Assembly (NCBI GenBank): GCA_900758955.1
Contig: CAAETL010000119.1
Location: forward strand, 1 to 6,129
Direction of reading: 5' to 3'
Source: an uncultured Oscillospiraceae bacterium
Lineage (GTDB): Bacteria; Bacillota; Clostridia; Oscillospirales; Oscillospiraceae
Length of the DNA stretch: 6,129 nucleotides
The position numbers and the translations under genes were made by a program. Positions 1-5,923 of the stretch are shown piece after piece (positions within the stretch are counted from its first letter, which is position 1; the number at the start of each line of letters is the position of its first letter). The notes under the pieces were generated by a model, which was not told the origin of the DNA, did no database searches, and saw nothing but the letters and a program-made list of their open reading frames with translations.

Positions 1-26
1 GGGAACCGTCCGGGGCGTAAGCAGTC

Positions 27-1520
27 TTAGTCCGCTTTCTCAGGAAGATAGAACAGGGGATCCATGGCTTCCCCGTCGGCGCGAACCTCAAAGTGAAGGT
101 GATTGCCGGTGGCGCGGCCGGTAGAACCGGTTTGACCAATCAGTTCGCCTTGGCTGACCTCTTCGCCAACGGTGGCCATAATGACCGAACAGTGGGCGTA
201 GTACGTCTCAAAGCCGTTGCCGTGATCCACAATAATCAGGTTGCCGTAGGAGCCCTTGGGGCCGGTAAAGGTGACGACGCCGTCGTCAGCGGCTAGGATG
301 GACGTGCCCAGTTTATTGGAGATATCCAGGCCGCTGTGGAAGGAGACGGAGCCAAAAATTTCCCGGTACCCAAAGGGGGAGGAGATGGAGCCCTCTGTGG
401 GCCAAATGAAGGAGCCGTTGGAAGCGGATACGTAGGTGGGCCGCTCTTGGGTTCCGACAATTTCGATAGTGGTAGTCGGCTCGATCAGGGTGTCGGAAGT
501 GAGAATTTCTTCATGCCGGATTTCACCATCTACCAGGGTAAGCACAGCATCCACCTGGGCCTGCCCGGGCGTGCCGGTCTGAATGGTGACCACTTCATCC
601 GTGAACTTGGTATCGTCGGGACGCTGCTCCACCGGAGAAGGCATCACTTTCTTATAAGACGCATTCTTTTTGGTAATCACAGATAGGACGGGGGTCTGCT
701 TCTCCACCGTCACAATTTGCCCCACCGTGAGATGGGACAGATCCACGTCCCCGTTGAGCACCTGGAGGGTCTCGGCAGGCATGGAAAATGCTTCGGCCAC
801 GGATTCAGCGGTATCGCCCTCTTGAATTTCATACTCCATTTCCGCCAATTCCGTTCGGGTGAGAGCTTCCATCAAATCCTCAATTTGTAGCATAGGACTG
901 TCCGAAGGGATGTATTTACGGGAAATACGTACCGAATTGTAGAAGGAGGCCTCCAACGTATCCTTATCCGTATACTGGGCCTGCAGATCCTCCAGGGCCT
1001 TGTCCAGAACCGCCTTCTCGGTGGAGGCCGCCACATCCTTGTCGTCCACGGTGAGCACATAGGCCTGGGTGACGTCGGGGATGATTTCATAGATTTGGTC
1101 AGACAGGCGGGAGGGGGATAGAACCTCCTGCTTGTTCGCCAGCACAGGGGCGAGGTTCGCCGTCAGTTCCGCGCTGTAATCCTGCCCCAGGATGCCTTCC
1201 ACCTGGCCGGCCACCTGCCGGGCCACCGTTTCATAGGACTGGGCGTCTTGCACGTAGCCTATGTTGACCCCGCCCACTGTCAGGGCGTAACAGGGGGTAT
1301 AAAAGGCCAACAGGATCGCCACAAGGCCTGTAACAAAACTGGTGGACAGGAAGGGGAGGGCGGAACGAAGGGGGCGGGCAGCGCGGCGCTGTTCCCGTTC
1401 ACAGCGGCGGCGGGCCAAAATGGTAGGAATTTTTCCAGCGGCTTGGAACCGACCCCGCAAAGTAAAGCCAGGTTTCTGGGTGTCCTGACAATCAGCGGCA
1501 TTCGTCTGGTGTTGCTCCAT
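27..1520 (-). CDS. Membrane-anchored M23 peptidoglycan endopeptidase with LysM and G5 domains
   Basis: Predicted zinc metalloendopeptidase that cleaves peptide cross-links of peptidoglycan outside the membrane. The protein has 497 residues. In order: an Arg-rich cytoplasmic tail (about 1-54, with RRRCEREQRR), one hydrophobic anchor (about 55-78), an extracytoplasmic stretch with two related segments (78-107 and 154-183), a LysM domain (about 229-272, starting YEIQEGDTAESVAEAF), a G5-like domain (about 276-358) and a C-terminal M23 domain (about 372-492). The M23 zinc and catalytic residues are present: HSGLD gives H395 and D399, YYAH gives H443, and GNHLHFEV gives H474 and H476, so it should be active. 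LysM and G5 are known cell-wall-binding modules. The start at 1520 is chosen because AAAGGAGGT lies 7 bases upstream; an upstream in-frame ATG at 1601 would overlap the likely promoter and lacks such a site. It is divergent from the XRE regulator gene. The domain call is firm; the exact bond cleaved and the cellular role (growth, division or sporulation) are not visible. Confidence 0.93.
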   Translation of the reverse strand: MEQHQTNAADCQDTQKPGFTLRGRFQAAGKIPTILARRRCEREQRRAARPLRSALPFLSTSFVTGLVAILLAFYTPCYALTVGGVNIGYVQDAQSYETVARQVAGQVEGILGQDYSAELTANLAPVLANKQEVLSPSRLSDQIYEIIPDVTQAYVLTVDDKDVAASTEKAVLDKALEDLQAQYTDKDTLEASFYNSVRISRKYIPSDSPMLQIEDLMEALTRTELAEMEYEIQEGDTAESVAEAFSMPAETLQVLNGDVDLSHLTVGQIVTVEKQTPVLSVITKKNASYKKVMPSPVEQRPDDTKFTDEVVTIQTGTPGQAQVDAVLTLVDGEIRHEEILTSDTLIEPTTTIEIVGTQERPTYVSASNGSFIWPTEGSISSPFGYREIFGSVSFHSGLDISNKLGTSILAADDGVVTFTGPKGSYGNLIIVDHGNGFETYYAHCSVIMATVGEEVSQGELIGQTGSTGRATGNHLHFEVRADGEAMDPLFYLPEKAD

Positions 1521-1527
1521 ATAAGGG

Positions 1528-1536
1528 ACCTCCTTT
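1528..1536 (-). promoter_or_regulatory. Ribosome binding site of the M23 peptidase gene
   Basis: On the minus strand the sequence reads AAAGGAGGT, a near-perfect anti-16S match, ending 7 bases before the ATG at 1520. It decides the start of the hydrolase against the longer in-frame reading that begins at 1601. Confidence 0.9.
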
Positions 1537-1560
1537 GAAGTGGTGTCAAAGTTTTCTGAA

Positions 1561-1590
1561 AGTATAACAGAAGGATTAAAAAAATTACAA
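1561..1590 (-). promoter_or_regulatory. Proximal sigma-A-type promoter of the M23 peptidase gene
   Basis: On the minus strand there is a -35-like TTGTAA (1590-1585), an 18-base spacer rich in T, and TATACT (1566-1561). TG stands one base before the -10, making an extended -10 element (TGTTATACT). The predicted start of transcription near 1554 gives a leader of about 34 bases with the ribosome binding site well placed. Seen by motif only. Confidence 0.65.
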
Positions 1591-1606
1591 TTTAGTAACA
1601 AATAGA

Positions 1607-1635
1607 ATCTTACCGATATTTCAAGGATTCGTCAA
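1607..1635 (-). promoter_or_regulatory. Possible distal promoter of the M23 peptidase gene
   Basis: On the minus strand TTGACG (1635-1630) is followed after exactly 17 bases by TAAGAT (1612-1607). The -35 is a good match and the -10 is weaker than the proximal one. It could be a second, tandem promoter for the hydrolase or a chance match in an AT-rich gap. Confidence 0.4.
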
Positions 1636-1822
1636 GTCCTTTTTTGTCATCCCTATGGGGCATTTTTATGGGAAAGAGCCCGATTGGGGACAAAGAAGGA
1701 GGGATTTCCCCACCATTCACAAAAAATTCAAACCAGTGTGGGTCCCAGGGATTTTTTCGCATCAAAGGGCGGAAGCCGGAAAGGGAAAACGCGTAAATCA
1801 GTGCGGAATTCCCAAGAATTGC
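1636..1822. other. Intergenic DNA between divergent genes
   Basis: No supported gene lies in this middle part of the 393-base divergent gap. It carries several G- and C-run segments (GGGG and CCCC blocks around 1655-1760) that could form weak hairpins such as TGGGGA with TCCCCA. Open frames crossing it lack a ribosome binding site and do not resemble a protein. I see no convincing RNA gene. Confidence 0.5.
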
Positions 1823-1851
1823 TTTACAGACTGGCGGTTTCTGTGTATACT
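1823..1851 (+). promoter_or_regulatory. Promoter of the XRE regulator gene
   Basis: TTTACA (1823-1828) and TATACT (1846-1851) are each five of six to the sigma-A consensus and are separated by exactly 17 bases. Transcription would start near 1858, leaving a leader of about 56 bases. A short inverted repeat, CGGTT (1835-1839) and AACCG (1864-1868), brackets the -10 element and could be an operator, though its arms are only 5 bases. Confidence 0.75.
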
Positions 1852-1900
1852 ATATAAAAAAGTAACCGGATTATTTGGAAGGATCCATCCGCATTCGTCG

Positions 1901-1906
1901 AGAGGT
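1901..1906 (+). promoter_or_regulatory. Ribosome binding site of the XRE regulator gene
   Basis: AGAGGT lies 7 bases before the ATG at 1914. It supports this start over an in-frame TTG at 1875, which has no Shine-Dalgarno sequence and would add 13 residues ahead of the helix-turn-helix domain. Confidence 0.7.
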
Positions 1907-1913
1907 ACCCACT

Positions 1914-2585
1914 ATGAACACCGATTTTGCCAGGACACTATCGCTGCTGCGTCAAGAGAAAGGGGTCAGCCAGCGCACCGCCGCGCAAGCGTTGGAAATT
2001 TCTCAGGCGTTGCTGTCGCACTATGAAAATGGAATTCGAGAGCCCGGTCTAGCCTTTGTGTCGAGAGCCTGTGAGTATTATCAGGTCTCCGCCGATTTTC
2101 TCTTGGGCCGCACGCTGTCCCGAAATGGAACTGTCATTTTGGATTTGGCCCAGGCCGGAGAGTCCGGGGAGGAGGAGGAAGGGGCGTTCCTGTCCAGCAG
2201 GCTGGTGGTCAACGCAGTGGAGATGGTTTTCGCCCTGCTGGCCGAAACCGAATGTCCCGAAGCTGAGCAAGCGGCGGTGGATTTTATGGGAATGGGCGCG
2301 TATATGCTGTTTCGCCACCTGTACCGAGCGGACGGCAGGTACAGTGAGGACCTGTTTTCGGTGCCGCCCAGCCGGTTTGCAGCGGGGGAGGCCCGGCTGG
2401 ACATGTTGGCCTCCGAAATTGAATACATGGAGGCGCTGGCCCAGCACGCCAGAGAAAAGGGACCGTTCCCGGATTTGAGCGTACAGTCCCTGCAGAAGGA
2501 GGGGATGCAGTATCAGTCGCTTCTGGAAATTATCCATACCGCAGGCGAGCGCATTAACCGCCAAATCTTCTCCCGAGAGCAATAA
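1914..2585 (+). CDS. XRE-family helix-turn-helix transcriptional regulator
   Basis: Predicted sequence-specific DNA-binding protein of 223 residues. The N-terminus (about 5-65) is a typical HTH_3/Cro-cI fold: FARTLSLLRQEKGVSQRTAA, then the recognition-helix region SQALLSHYENGIREP, then a last helix ending in the family-typical VSADFLLGR. A short acidic linker follows (GESGEEEEG, 82-90). The remaining 130 or so residues look mostly helical and match no sensor domain I recognise; no peptidase, cupin or TPR signature is evident. A role in dimerisation or in binding a partner is possible but inferred. The gene has its own near-consensus promoter and is followed by a hairpin terminator, so it is probably monocistronic. 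It is divergent from the M23 peptidase gene, which makes that gene and its own promoter the first candidate targets. The DNA-binding call is firm; the regulon is unknown. Confidence 0.9.
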   Translation: MNTDFARTLSLLRQEKGVSQRTAAQALEISQALLSHYENGIREPGLAFVSRACEYYQVSADFLLGRTLSRNGTVILDLAQAGESGEEEEGAFLSSRLVVNAVEMVFALLAETECPEAEQAAVDFMGMGAYMLFRHLYRADGRYSEDLFSVPPSRFAAGEARLDMLASEIEYMEALAQHAREKGPFPDLSVQSLQKEGMQYQSLLEIIHTAGERINRQIFSREQ

Positions 2586-2588
2586 AGA

Positions 2589-2627
2589 AAAAGCCGGGCA
2601 TCCGCTCTTGAAGCGGACCCGGCTTTT
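2589..2627 (+). terminator. Intrinsic terminator after the XRE regulator gene
   Basis: A strong hairpin begins 3 bases after the stop codon: AAAAGCCGGG (2589-2598) pairs with CCCGGCTTTT (2618-2627), and TCCGCT (2601-2606) with AGCGGA (2612-2617), with a two-base CA bulge and a loop of CTTGA. The U-run on the plus strand is only the four T that end the stem, so termination may be partial. The opposite strand has a richer T-tract, but no minus-strand gene ends here. Confidence 0.8.
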
Positions 2628-2637
2628 ATGGTACAAT
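2608..2637 (+). promoter_or_regulatory. Candidate lepA promoter overlapping the upstream terminator
   Basis: TTGAAG (2608-2613), an 18-base spacer and TACAAT (2632-2637) preceded by TG one base away form an extended -10 promoter. The -35 lies in the loop and right arm of the regulator's terminator. Transcription would start near 2644, leaving an unusually long lepA leader of about 240 bases. A second -10-like box, TATAGT (2680-2685), has no good -35. Motif evidence only. Confidence 0.45.
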
Positions 2638-2646
2638 ACCTGCTAA

Positions 2647-2787
2647 ACCAAAGAAAGAGGCCTGTTTCCTTGCGAGACCTATAGTATAGATGATCTGACA
2701 GATTTTTTCAATGAAATTACTGTGAACAATCCGAATCACGGCGAAAACAGCAGCGGTACGATGCAAACCAAGACCGACGGGGCGTAA
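2647..2787 (+). other. Short open frame, possible leader peptide or gene remnant
   Basis: A 46-codon frame runs from just after a TAA at 2644 to the TAA at 2785. It reads plausibly protein-like in its second half ([15 protein letters not shown], then [19 protein letters not shown]). There is no ATG near the front with a ribosome binding site; the first start-like codon is CTG at 2662, preceded by AGAAAGAGGC. An open frame of this length can arise by chance. It may be the tail of a decayed gene, a leader peptide of lepA, or nothing. I do not recognise the protein. Confidence 0.2.
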
Positions 2788-2830
2788 CAACGCCTTTTCT
2801 GGCCTCGGCCCCCAGCGGCCGATCCCCCGT
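2777..2830 (+). promoter_or_regulatory. Structured GC-rich leader segment upstream of lepA
   Basis: A small terminator-like hairpin is formed by GGCGT (2781-2785) and ACGCC (2790-2794), followed by TTTTCT. Just downstream TCGGCC (2805-2810) pairs with GGCCGA (2817-2822). ACGGGG (2777-2782) can instead pair with CCCCGT (2825-2830), enclosing the second hairpin and disrupting the first. This alternation resembles an attenuator, but the stems are only 5 or 6 pairs and no known riboswitch motif is recognised. Confidence 0.3.
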
Positions 2831-2866
2831 TACCATCATGGGGAACACACCCAAGTGGATTTTCCT

Positions 2867-2873
2867 AAGGAGG
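2867..2873 (+). promoter_or_regulatory. Ribosome binding site of lepA
   Basis: AAGGAGG ends 11 bases before the ATG at 2885, slightly long spacing but a full match. It rules out the in-frame TTG-like start at 2855, which lies upstream of this site, and gives LepA its usual N-terminus (residues [16 protein letters not shown] close behind the start). Confidence 0.85.
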
Positions 2874-2884
2874 GAATACCATAT

Positions 2885-4690
2885 ATGTACGATCAAAGTA
2901 AAATTCGAAACTTCTCCATCATCGCCCACATCGACCATGGGAAATCCACGCTGGCGGACCGGCTGCTGGAAGTCTGCCAGGCGGTGCCCGAGCGGGAAAT
3001 GGAAAATCAGCTCCTGGACAACATGGACCTGGAGCGGGAGCGCGGCATTACCATTAAGGCCCGGGCGGTTAAGATTGACTATACCGCCCAGGACGGGCAG
3101 GTCTACGAGCTGAATCTCATTGACACGCCGGGCCATGTGGACTTCAATTATGAAGTGTCCCGTTCGCTGGCCGCCTGTGAGGGGGCGGTGCTGGTGGTGG
3201 ACGCGTCCCAGGGGGTGGAGGCCCAGACCCTGGCCAATACCTACCTGGCAATGGAGCACGACCTGGAGATCCGACCGGTCATCAACAAGATTGACCTTCC
3301 CGCGGCGGACCCTGCCCGGGTAAAAAGTGAAATTGAGAATGTCATTGGTCTGGAAGCGGCGGGGGCCCCTGAAATTTCCGCCAAGCTAGGCCTCAATATT
3401 CCTGACGTGTTGGAGGATGTGGTGCGGCACATACCCGCTCCCACAGGCGACCCCAACGCCCCGCTGAAGGCGTTGATTTTTGACAGCCAGTATGACGCCT
3501 ATCGTGGCGTAGTGGTGTACTTCCGGGTGATGGAGGGGACCCTCACCGCTGAGAGGGAGATCAAAATGATGGCCTCTGGAGCGGAATATAAGGTCCTGGA
3601 GATCGGACACCTGCTGCCCATGGGGCTGGAGCCCTGCCGGACCCTCTCCGCCGGTGAGGTTGGTTACCTCACCGCGTCCATTAAAAACGTCAAGGATACC
3701 CAGGTGGGCGATACCATCACTGCGGCGGACCGGCCTGCGGCGGCGGCGCTGCCCGGATACCGACCCGCCCGCCCGATGGTTTACTGCGGCGTGTACACCG
3801 AGGACGGGTCCAAGTACCCCGATCTGCGAGACGCATTGGAAAAGCTTCAGCTGAACGACGCCTCCCTCTCCTTTGAGCCGGAATCTTCCGCGGCCTTGGG
3901 CTTTGGCTTTCGCTGCGGCTTTTTGGGCATGCTCCACATGGAAATTATTCAGGAGCGGCTGGAACGGGAGTTTGACCTGGACCTGATTACCACCCTTCCT
4001 TCGGTCATCTACGAAGTCATCCAAACCGACGGGACCAATCTCCGGGTGGACAATCCCCATAACTATCCCGATCCCTCCCTGATTGTGGAAACCCGGGAGC
4101 CCTACGTGAAGGTTTCCATCATCGCGCCGCCCGACTATGTGGGCAACATTATGCCCATGTGCCAGGATCGCCGGGGGGAGTTTAAGGACATGCAGTATCT
4201 GGACGCCAACCTGGTGGAGCTCCACTACCACATGCCGCTCAATGAAATCATCTATGACTTTTTTGATGCGCTGAAGGCCCGCACCAAAGGTTACGCCTCC
4301 CTGGATTACGAATTTTCCGACTACCGCTCCTCGGAACTGGTAAAAGTGGACCTTCTTCTCAACGGAGATCAAGTGGACGCCCTGTCCTTCATCGCCCATA
4401 AGGATAAGGCCTATGCCCGGGCAAGACGGATTTGTGAAAAGTTGAAGGAGAATATTCCCCGCCAGCTTTTTGAAGTGCCGGTTCAGGCGGCGATCGGCGG
4501 AAAAGTGATCGCCCGGGAGACGGTAAAGGCCATGCGCAAGGACGTGCTGGCCAAGTGTTACGGCGGCGATATCACCCGAAAAAAGAAGCTCCTGGAAAAA
4601 CAGAAAGAGGGCAAAAAGAAAATGCGCACCTTGGGCACGGTCCAGCTGCCCACTGAGGCCTTCATGGCGGTGCTGAAACTAGACGAGTAA
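2885..4690 (+). CDS. lepA: Elongation factor 4 (LepA), ribosome-associated GTPase
   Basis: LepA/EF4 is a translational GTPase that binds the ribosome, can back-translocate it, and has been linked to ribosome assembly and stress survival. The 601-residue length is normal for the family. GTPase motifs are all present: G1 AHIDHGKST (14-22), G2 in RERGITI (51-57), G3 DTPGH (80-84, with catalytic H84), G4 NKID (134-137) and G5 SAKLG (165-169). EF-G-like domains II, III and V follow, with the conserved stretch [16 protein letters not shown] in domain III/V. The C-terminal domain specific to LepA includes [20 protein letters not shown] (559-578) and ends near [12 protein letters not shown]. No frameshift or lost key residue is seen. 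The gene appears to be alone in its transcript: regulator and terminator upstream, hairpin and convergent genes downstream. In many Firmicutes lepA is followed by hemW and hrcA; that arrangement is absent here. Confidence 0.98.
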   Translation: MYDQSKIRNFSIIAHIDHGKSTLADRLLEVCQAVPEREMENQLLDNMDLERERGITIKARAVKIDYTAQDGQVYELNLIDTPGHVDFNYEVSRSLAACEGAVLVVDASQGVEAQTLANTYLAMEHDLEIRPVINKIDLPAADPARVKSEIENVIGLEAAGAPEISAKLGLNIPDVLEDVVRHIPAPTGDPNAPLKALIFDSQYDAYRGVVVYFRVMEGTLTAEREIKMMASGAEYKVLEIGHLLPMGLEPCRTLSAGEVGYLTASIKNVKDTQVGDTITAADRPAAAALPGYRPARPMVYCGVYTEDGSKYPDLRDALEKLQLNDASLSFEPESSAALGFGFRCGFLGMLHMEIIQERLEREFDLDLITTLPSVIYEVIQTDGTNLRVDNPHNYPDPSLIVETREPYVKVSIIAPPDYVGNIMPMCQDRRGEFKDMQYLDANLVELHYHMPLNEIIYDFFDALKARTKGYASLDYEFSDYRSSELVKVDLLLNGDQVDALSFIAHKDKAYARARRICEKLKENIPRQLFEVPVQAAIGGKVIARETVKAMRKDVLAKCYGGDITRKKKLLEKQKEGKKKMRTLGTVQLPTEAFMAVLKLDE

Positions 4691-4701
4691 CGAAAGTAAA
4701 A

Positions 4702-4739
4702 AGCCCCCTGGGAAACGACGTTACGTTTTCCAGGGGGCT
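4702..4739. terminator. Bidirectional hairpin terminator between convergent genes
   Basis: AGCCCCCTGGGAAACG (4702-4717) pairs with CGTTTTCCAGGGGGCT (4724-4739) over 16 positions with one G-T wobble and a six-base loop ACGTTA. It lies 11 bases after the lepA stop and 8 bases beyond the stop of the small membrane protein gene. On the minus strand the stem is followed by a run of T (complement of 4698-4702), a classic intrinsic terminator. On the plus strand the stem is followed by GGGTTCG, so termination of lepA would rely mainly on the stem. Confidence 0.88.
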
Positions 4740-4747
4740 GGTTCGTG

Positions 4748-5023
4748 TTATAAGGGCGGGTCGTCGGGATCTTGCTTACAGGAATTTGACTTGCGCCGCC
4801 GCAGGAGACGCAATAGACCATAAAGGACCAAGCAATAGGCGACAAAGGCCAGGTAGATCAGGGGGGAAAGATGGGAAAAGGGGGCTTCCTGCGAGAAGCT
4901 CAAACCGGCGAAAAGAAAACTGAGGATGGGCGGGGTCGACGCCAGCACCCACCGTTGAGAACACAAGAAGTATGCCTCCAGTAACAATAGGATGAGGATC
5001 GGAGCGATTTTCATCCATTCCAT
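4748..5023 (-). CDS. Small hypothetical membrane protein (91 residues)
   Basis: I do not recognise this protein. It has a hydrophobic N-terminal segment (about 6-21, with LILLLLEAYFL), a second moderately hydrophobic segment (about 26-43, with PPILSFLFAGLSF) and a strong third one (about 52-74, LIYLAFVAYCLVLYGLLRLL). A basic cluster RRRK (75-78) and a short Pro/Asp-rich tail follow, which by the positive-inside rule places the C-terminus in the cytoplasm. The start at 5023 is set by AGGGAGGA 9 bases upstream; a longer in-frame reading reaches 5149 but would run through the promoter. It has its own promoter and ends at a strong hairpin terminator shared with lepA. It lies 153 bases downstream of another membrane protein gene on the same strand, so read-through from that gene is possible. 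Likely a real gene, because expression signals are all in place, but its function cannot be inferred. Confidence 0.72.
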   Translation of the reverse strand: MEWMKIAPILILLLLEAYFLCSQRWVLASTPPILSFLFAGLSFSQEAPFSHLSPLIYLAFVAYCLVLYGLLRLLRRRKSNSCKQDPDDPPL

Positions 5024-5032
5024 GCCAACTGT

Positions 5033-5040
5033 TCCTCCCT
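5033..5040 (-). promoter_or_regulatory. Ribosome binding site of the 91-residue membrane protein gene
   Basis: The minus strand reads AGGGAGGA, 9 bases before the ATG at 5023. It fixes the start there rather than at the in-frame ATG three codons later (5014) or at the upstream reading. Confidence 0.75.
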
Positions 5041-5087
5041 TTGCGCCGGATTCGGCCGCCCGGCCCTGAAGCAGGACCATCTTTTCT

Positions 5088-5116
5088 AGTATACCGGATT
5101 TAACAGCTTTAATCAA
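5088..5116 (-). promoter_or_regulatory. Promoter of the 91-residue membrane protein gene
   Basis: On the minus strand TTGATT (5116-5111) and TATACT (5093-5088) are separated by exactly 17 bases. Transcription would start near 5081, about 58 bases before the start codon. Its place between the two minus-strand genes suggests that the small protein can be expressed independently of its neighbour. Confidence 0.68.
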
Positions 5117-5176
5117 GGAAAAAGGAAGAATCTTAGCGTCTTTGCGCAATCGCCGCTCTTTTAGAGGGGAAAGGCC

Positions 5177-5923
5177 TCAGGAGTTCTCATAGGAAAAAAG
5201 TATCTCATTTCTCGCCTCGCTGATCGCCACGAAACTGGTGACGCCGTGATTCCAGTCACCGGGGAGGTATGGCCTGCTGTAGGTCACATAGAGGATCAAA
5301 TCAGGAGGGATACCGTCGGACGCATAGTCGAATAGAGCGGCGGCGCTGGGATAAATGCCGGTGCTTGCGGTATCGCAGCGGTTGGGGTTCCCCATCCACG
5401 AGGCCTTTTTTTCATAGGTTTCGCGGTAAGATCGGATCGCGTCCGGCGTTGTCTCAAACTTGAGGCAAAGACGCTCGCTTCCCTGCACAAAGGCGGGGGT
5501 ATAGGCAAAATACACGTTTTGAGCGTCCGCCGGAATTGCCGCCGGAAACTGACCGGTTTCCGGACGATTGGGGTACTGGAGCAGCTTCAGCGCTTTTTCA
5601 TAGCTCTGGGTGTCGGTCACGGTGGTGGTGGCGAGGTCCATGGATAGGTAAAAGGCGTAACATACCGAAAAGCCTGTAAGCAGCGCCATGGAACAGATGG
5701 TGATGAGGATCGTGGGACCTGTTTTCAGCAACCCCATTGCGGCCAGCGCCGTGATGAATCCAAAACATAGAAATGGAGCGGCAAAGGGCAGACCCTTCCA
5801 ATGCATGGGCGCAACCGTGGTCCGGATCAGAAGCGGATAGACAAACAGAAAACCGATGAGGGCGATAACGGTGACAACGCCGGGAAAAATGGCTCGCGTA
5901 TATCTATACGGGCGCGTTTTCAT
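5177..5923 (-). CDS. Hypothetical three-pass membrane protein with C-terminal outer domain
   Basis: I do not recognise the family. The 248-residue protein starts with a basic tail (KTRPYRYTR), then three likely transmembrane segments: about 12-33 (FPGVVTVIALIGFLFVYPLL), 44-66 and 70-95. By the positive-inside rule the N-terminus is inside and the domain from about 96 to 248 is outside. That domain has aromatic-rich, mixed sheet-like stretches (NVYFAYTPAFV, DLILYVTYSRPYLPGDW, EILFSY) and two cysteines, C153 and C183, that could form a disulphide. No catalytic motif, lipobox or known transporter signature is visible. The start has AAGGAGG 7 bases upstream (5931-5937). No clear terminator follows, so transcripts may run on into the small membrane protein gene. 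A LacI/CcpA-like operator palindrome lies upstream. The coding call is strong; the function is unknown. Confidence 0.85.
   Translation of the reverse strand: MKTRPYRYTRAIFPGVVTVIALIGFLFVYPLLIRTTVAPMHWKGLPFAAPFLCFGFITALAAMGLLKTGPTILITICSMALLTGFSVCYAFYLSMDLATTTVTDTQSYEKALKLLQYPNRPETGQFPAAIPADAQNVYFAYTPAFVQGSERLCLKFETTPDAIRSYRETYEKKASWMGNPNRCDTASTGIYPSAAALFDYASDGIPPDLILYVTYSRPYLPGDWNHGVTSFVAISEARNEILFSYENS

Noticed and set aside
336..686. Plus-strand frame opposite the M23 and G5 coding region
   Set aside because: It overlaps a well-supported gene on the other strand; Gly-rich translation reflects reverse-complement codon bias.
1623..1647. Possible plus-strand terminator (AAGGA, TCCTT, then T-run)
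   Set aside because: The stem is only five pairs with a nine-base loop and no plus-strand gene ends upstream of it.
1655..2026. Plus-strand 123-codon frame spanning the intergenic gap and the start of the regulator gene
   Set aside because: No ribosome binding site before it, it runs through the regulator's promoter, and it overlaps the helix-turn-helix region in another frame.
2049..2636. A 195-codon minus-strand frame opposite the XRE regulator
   Set aside because: It would start within the terminator hairpin, lacks expression signals and is antisense to a clear helix-turn-helix protein.
2693..2703. Perfect palindrome ATCTGACAGAT as an operator or hairpin
   Set aside because: The arms are 5 bases around a single base, so it cannot fold, and such short palindromes are common by chance.
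2717..3259. A 180-codon minus-strand frame over the lepA leader and G domain
   Set aside because: It is antisense to the conserved GTPase motifs and shows no recognisable domain or Shine-Dalgarno sequence.
3386..4399. A 337-codon open frame on the minus strand within lepA
   Set aside because: It lies wholly antisense to an unmistakable lepA, has no ribosome binding site, and its composition is explained by GC-biased codons of the real gene.
5130..5176. Terminator after the three-pass membrane protein gene
   Set aside because: Only weak pairings (GAGG with CCTC; TTGCGCAA) are seen and no T-run follows on the minus strand.
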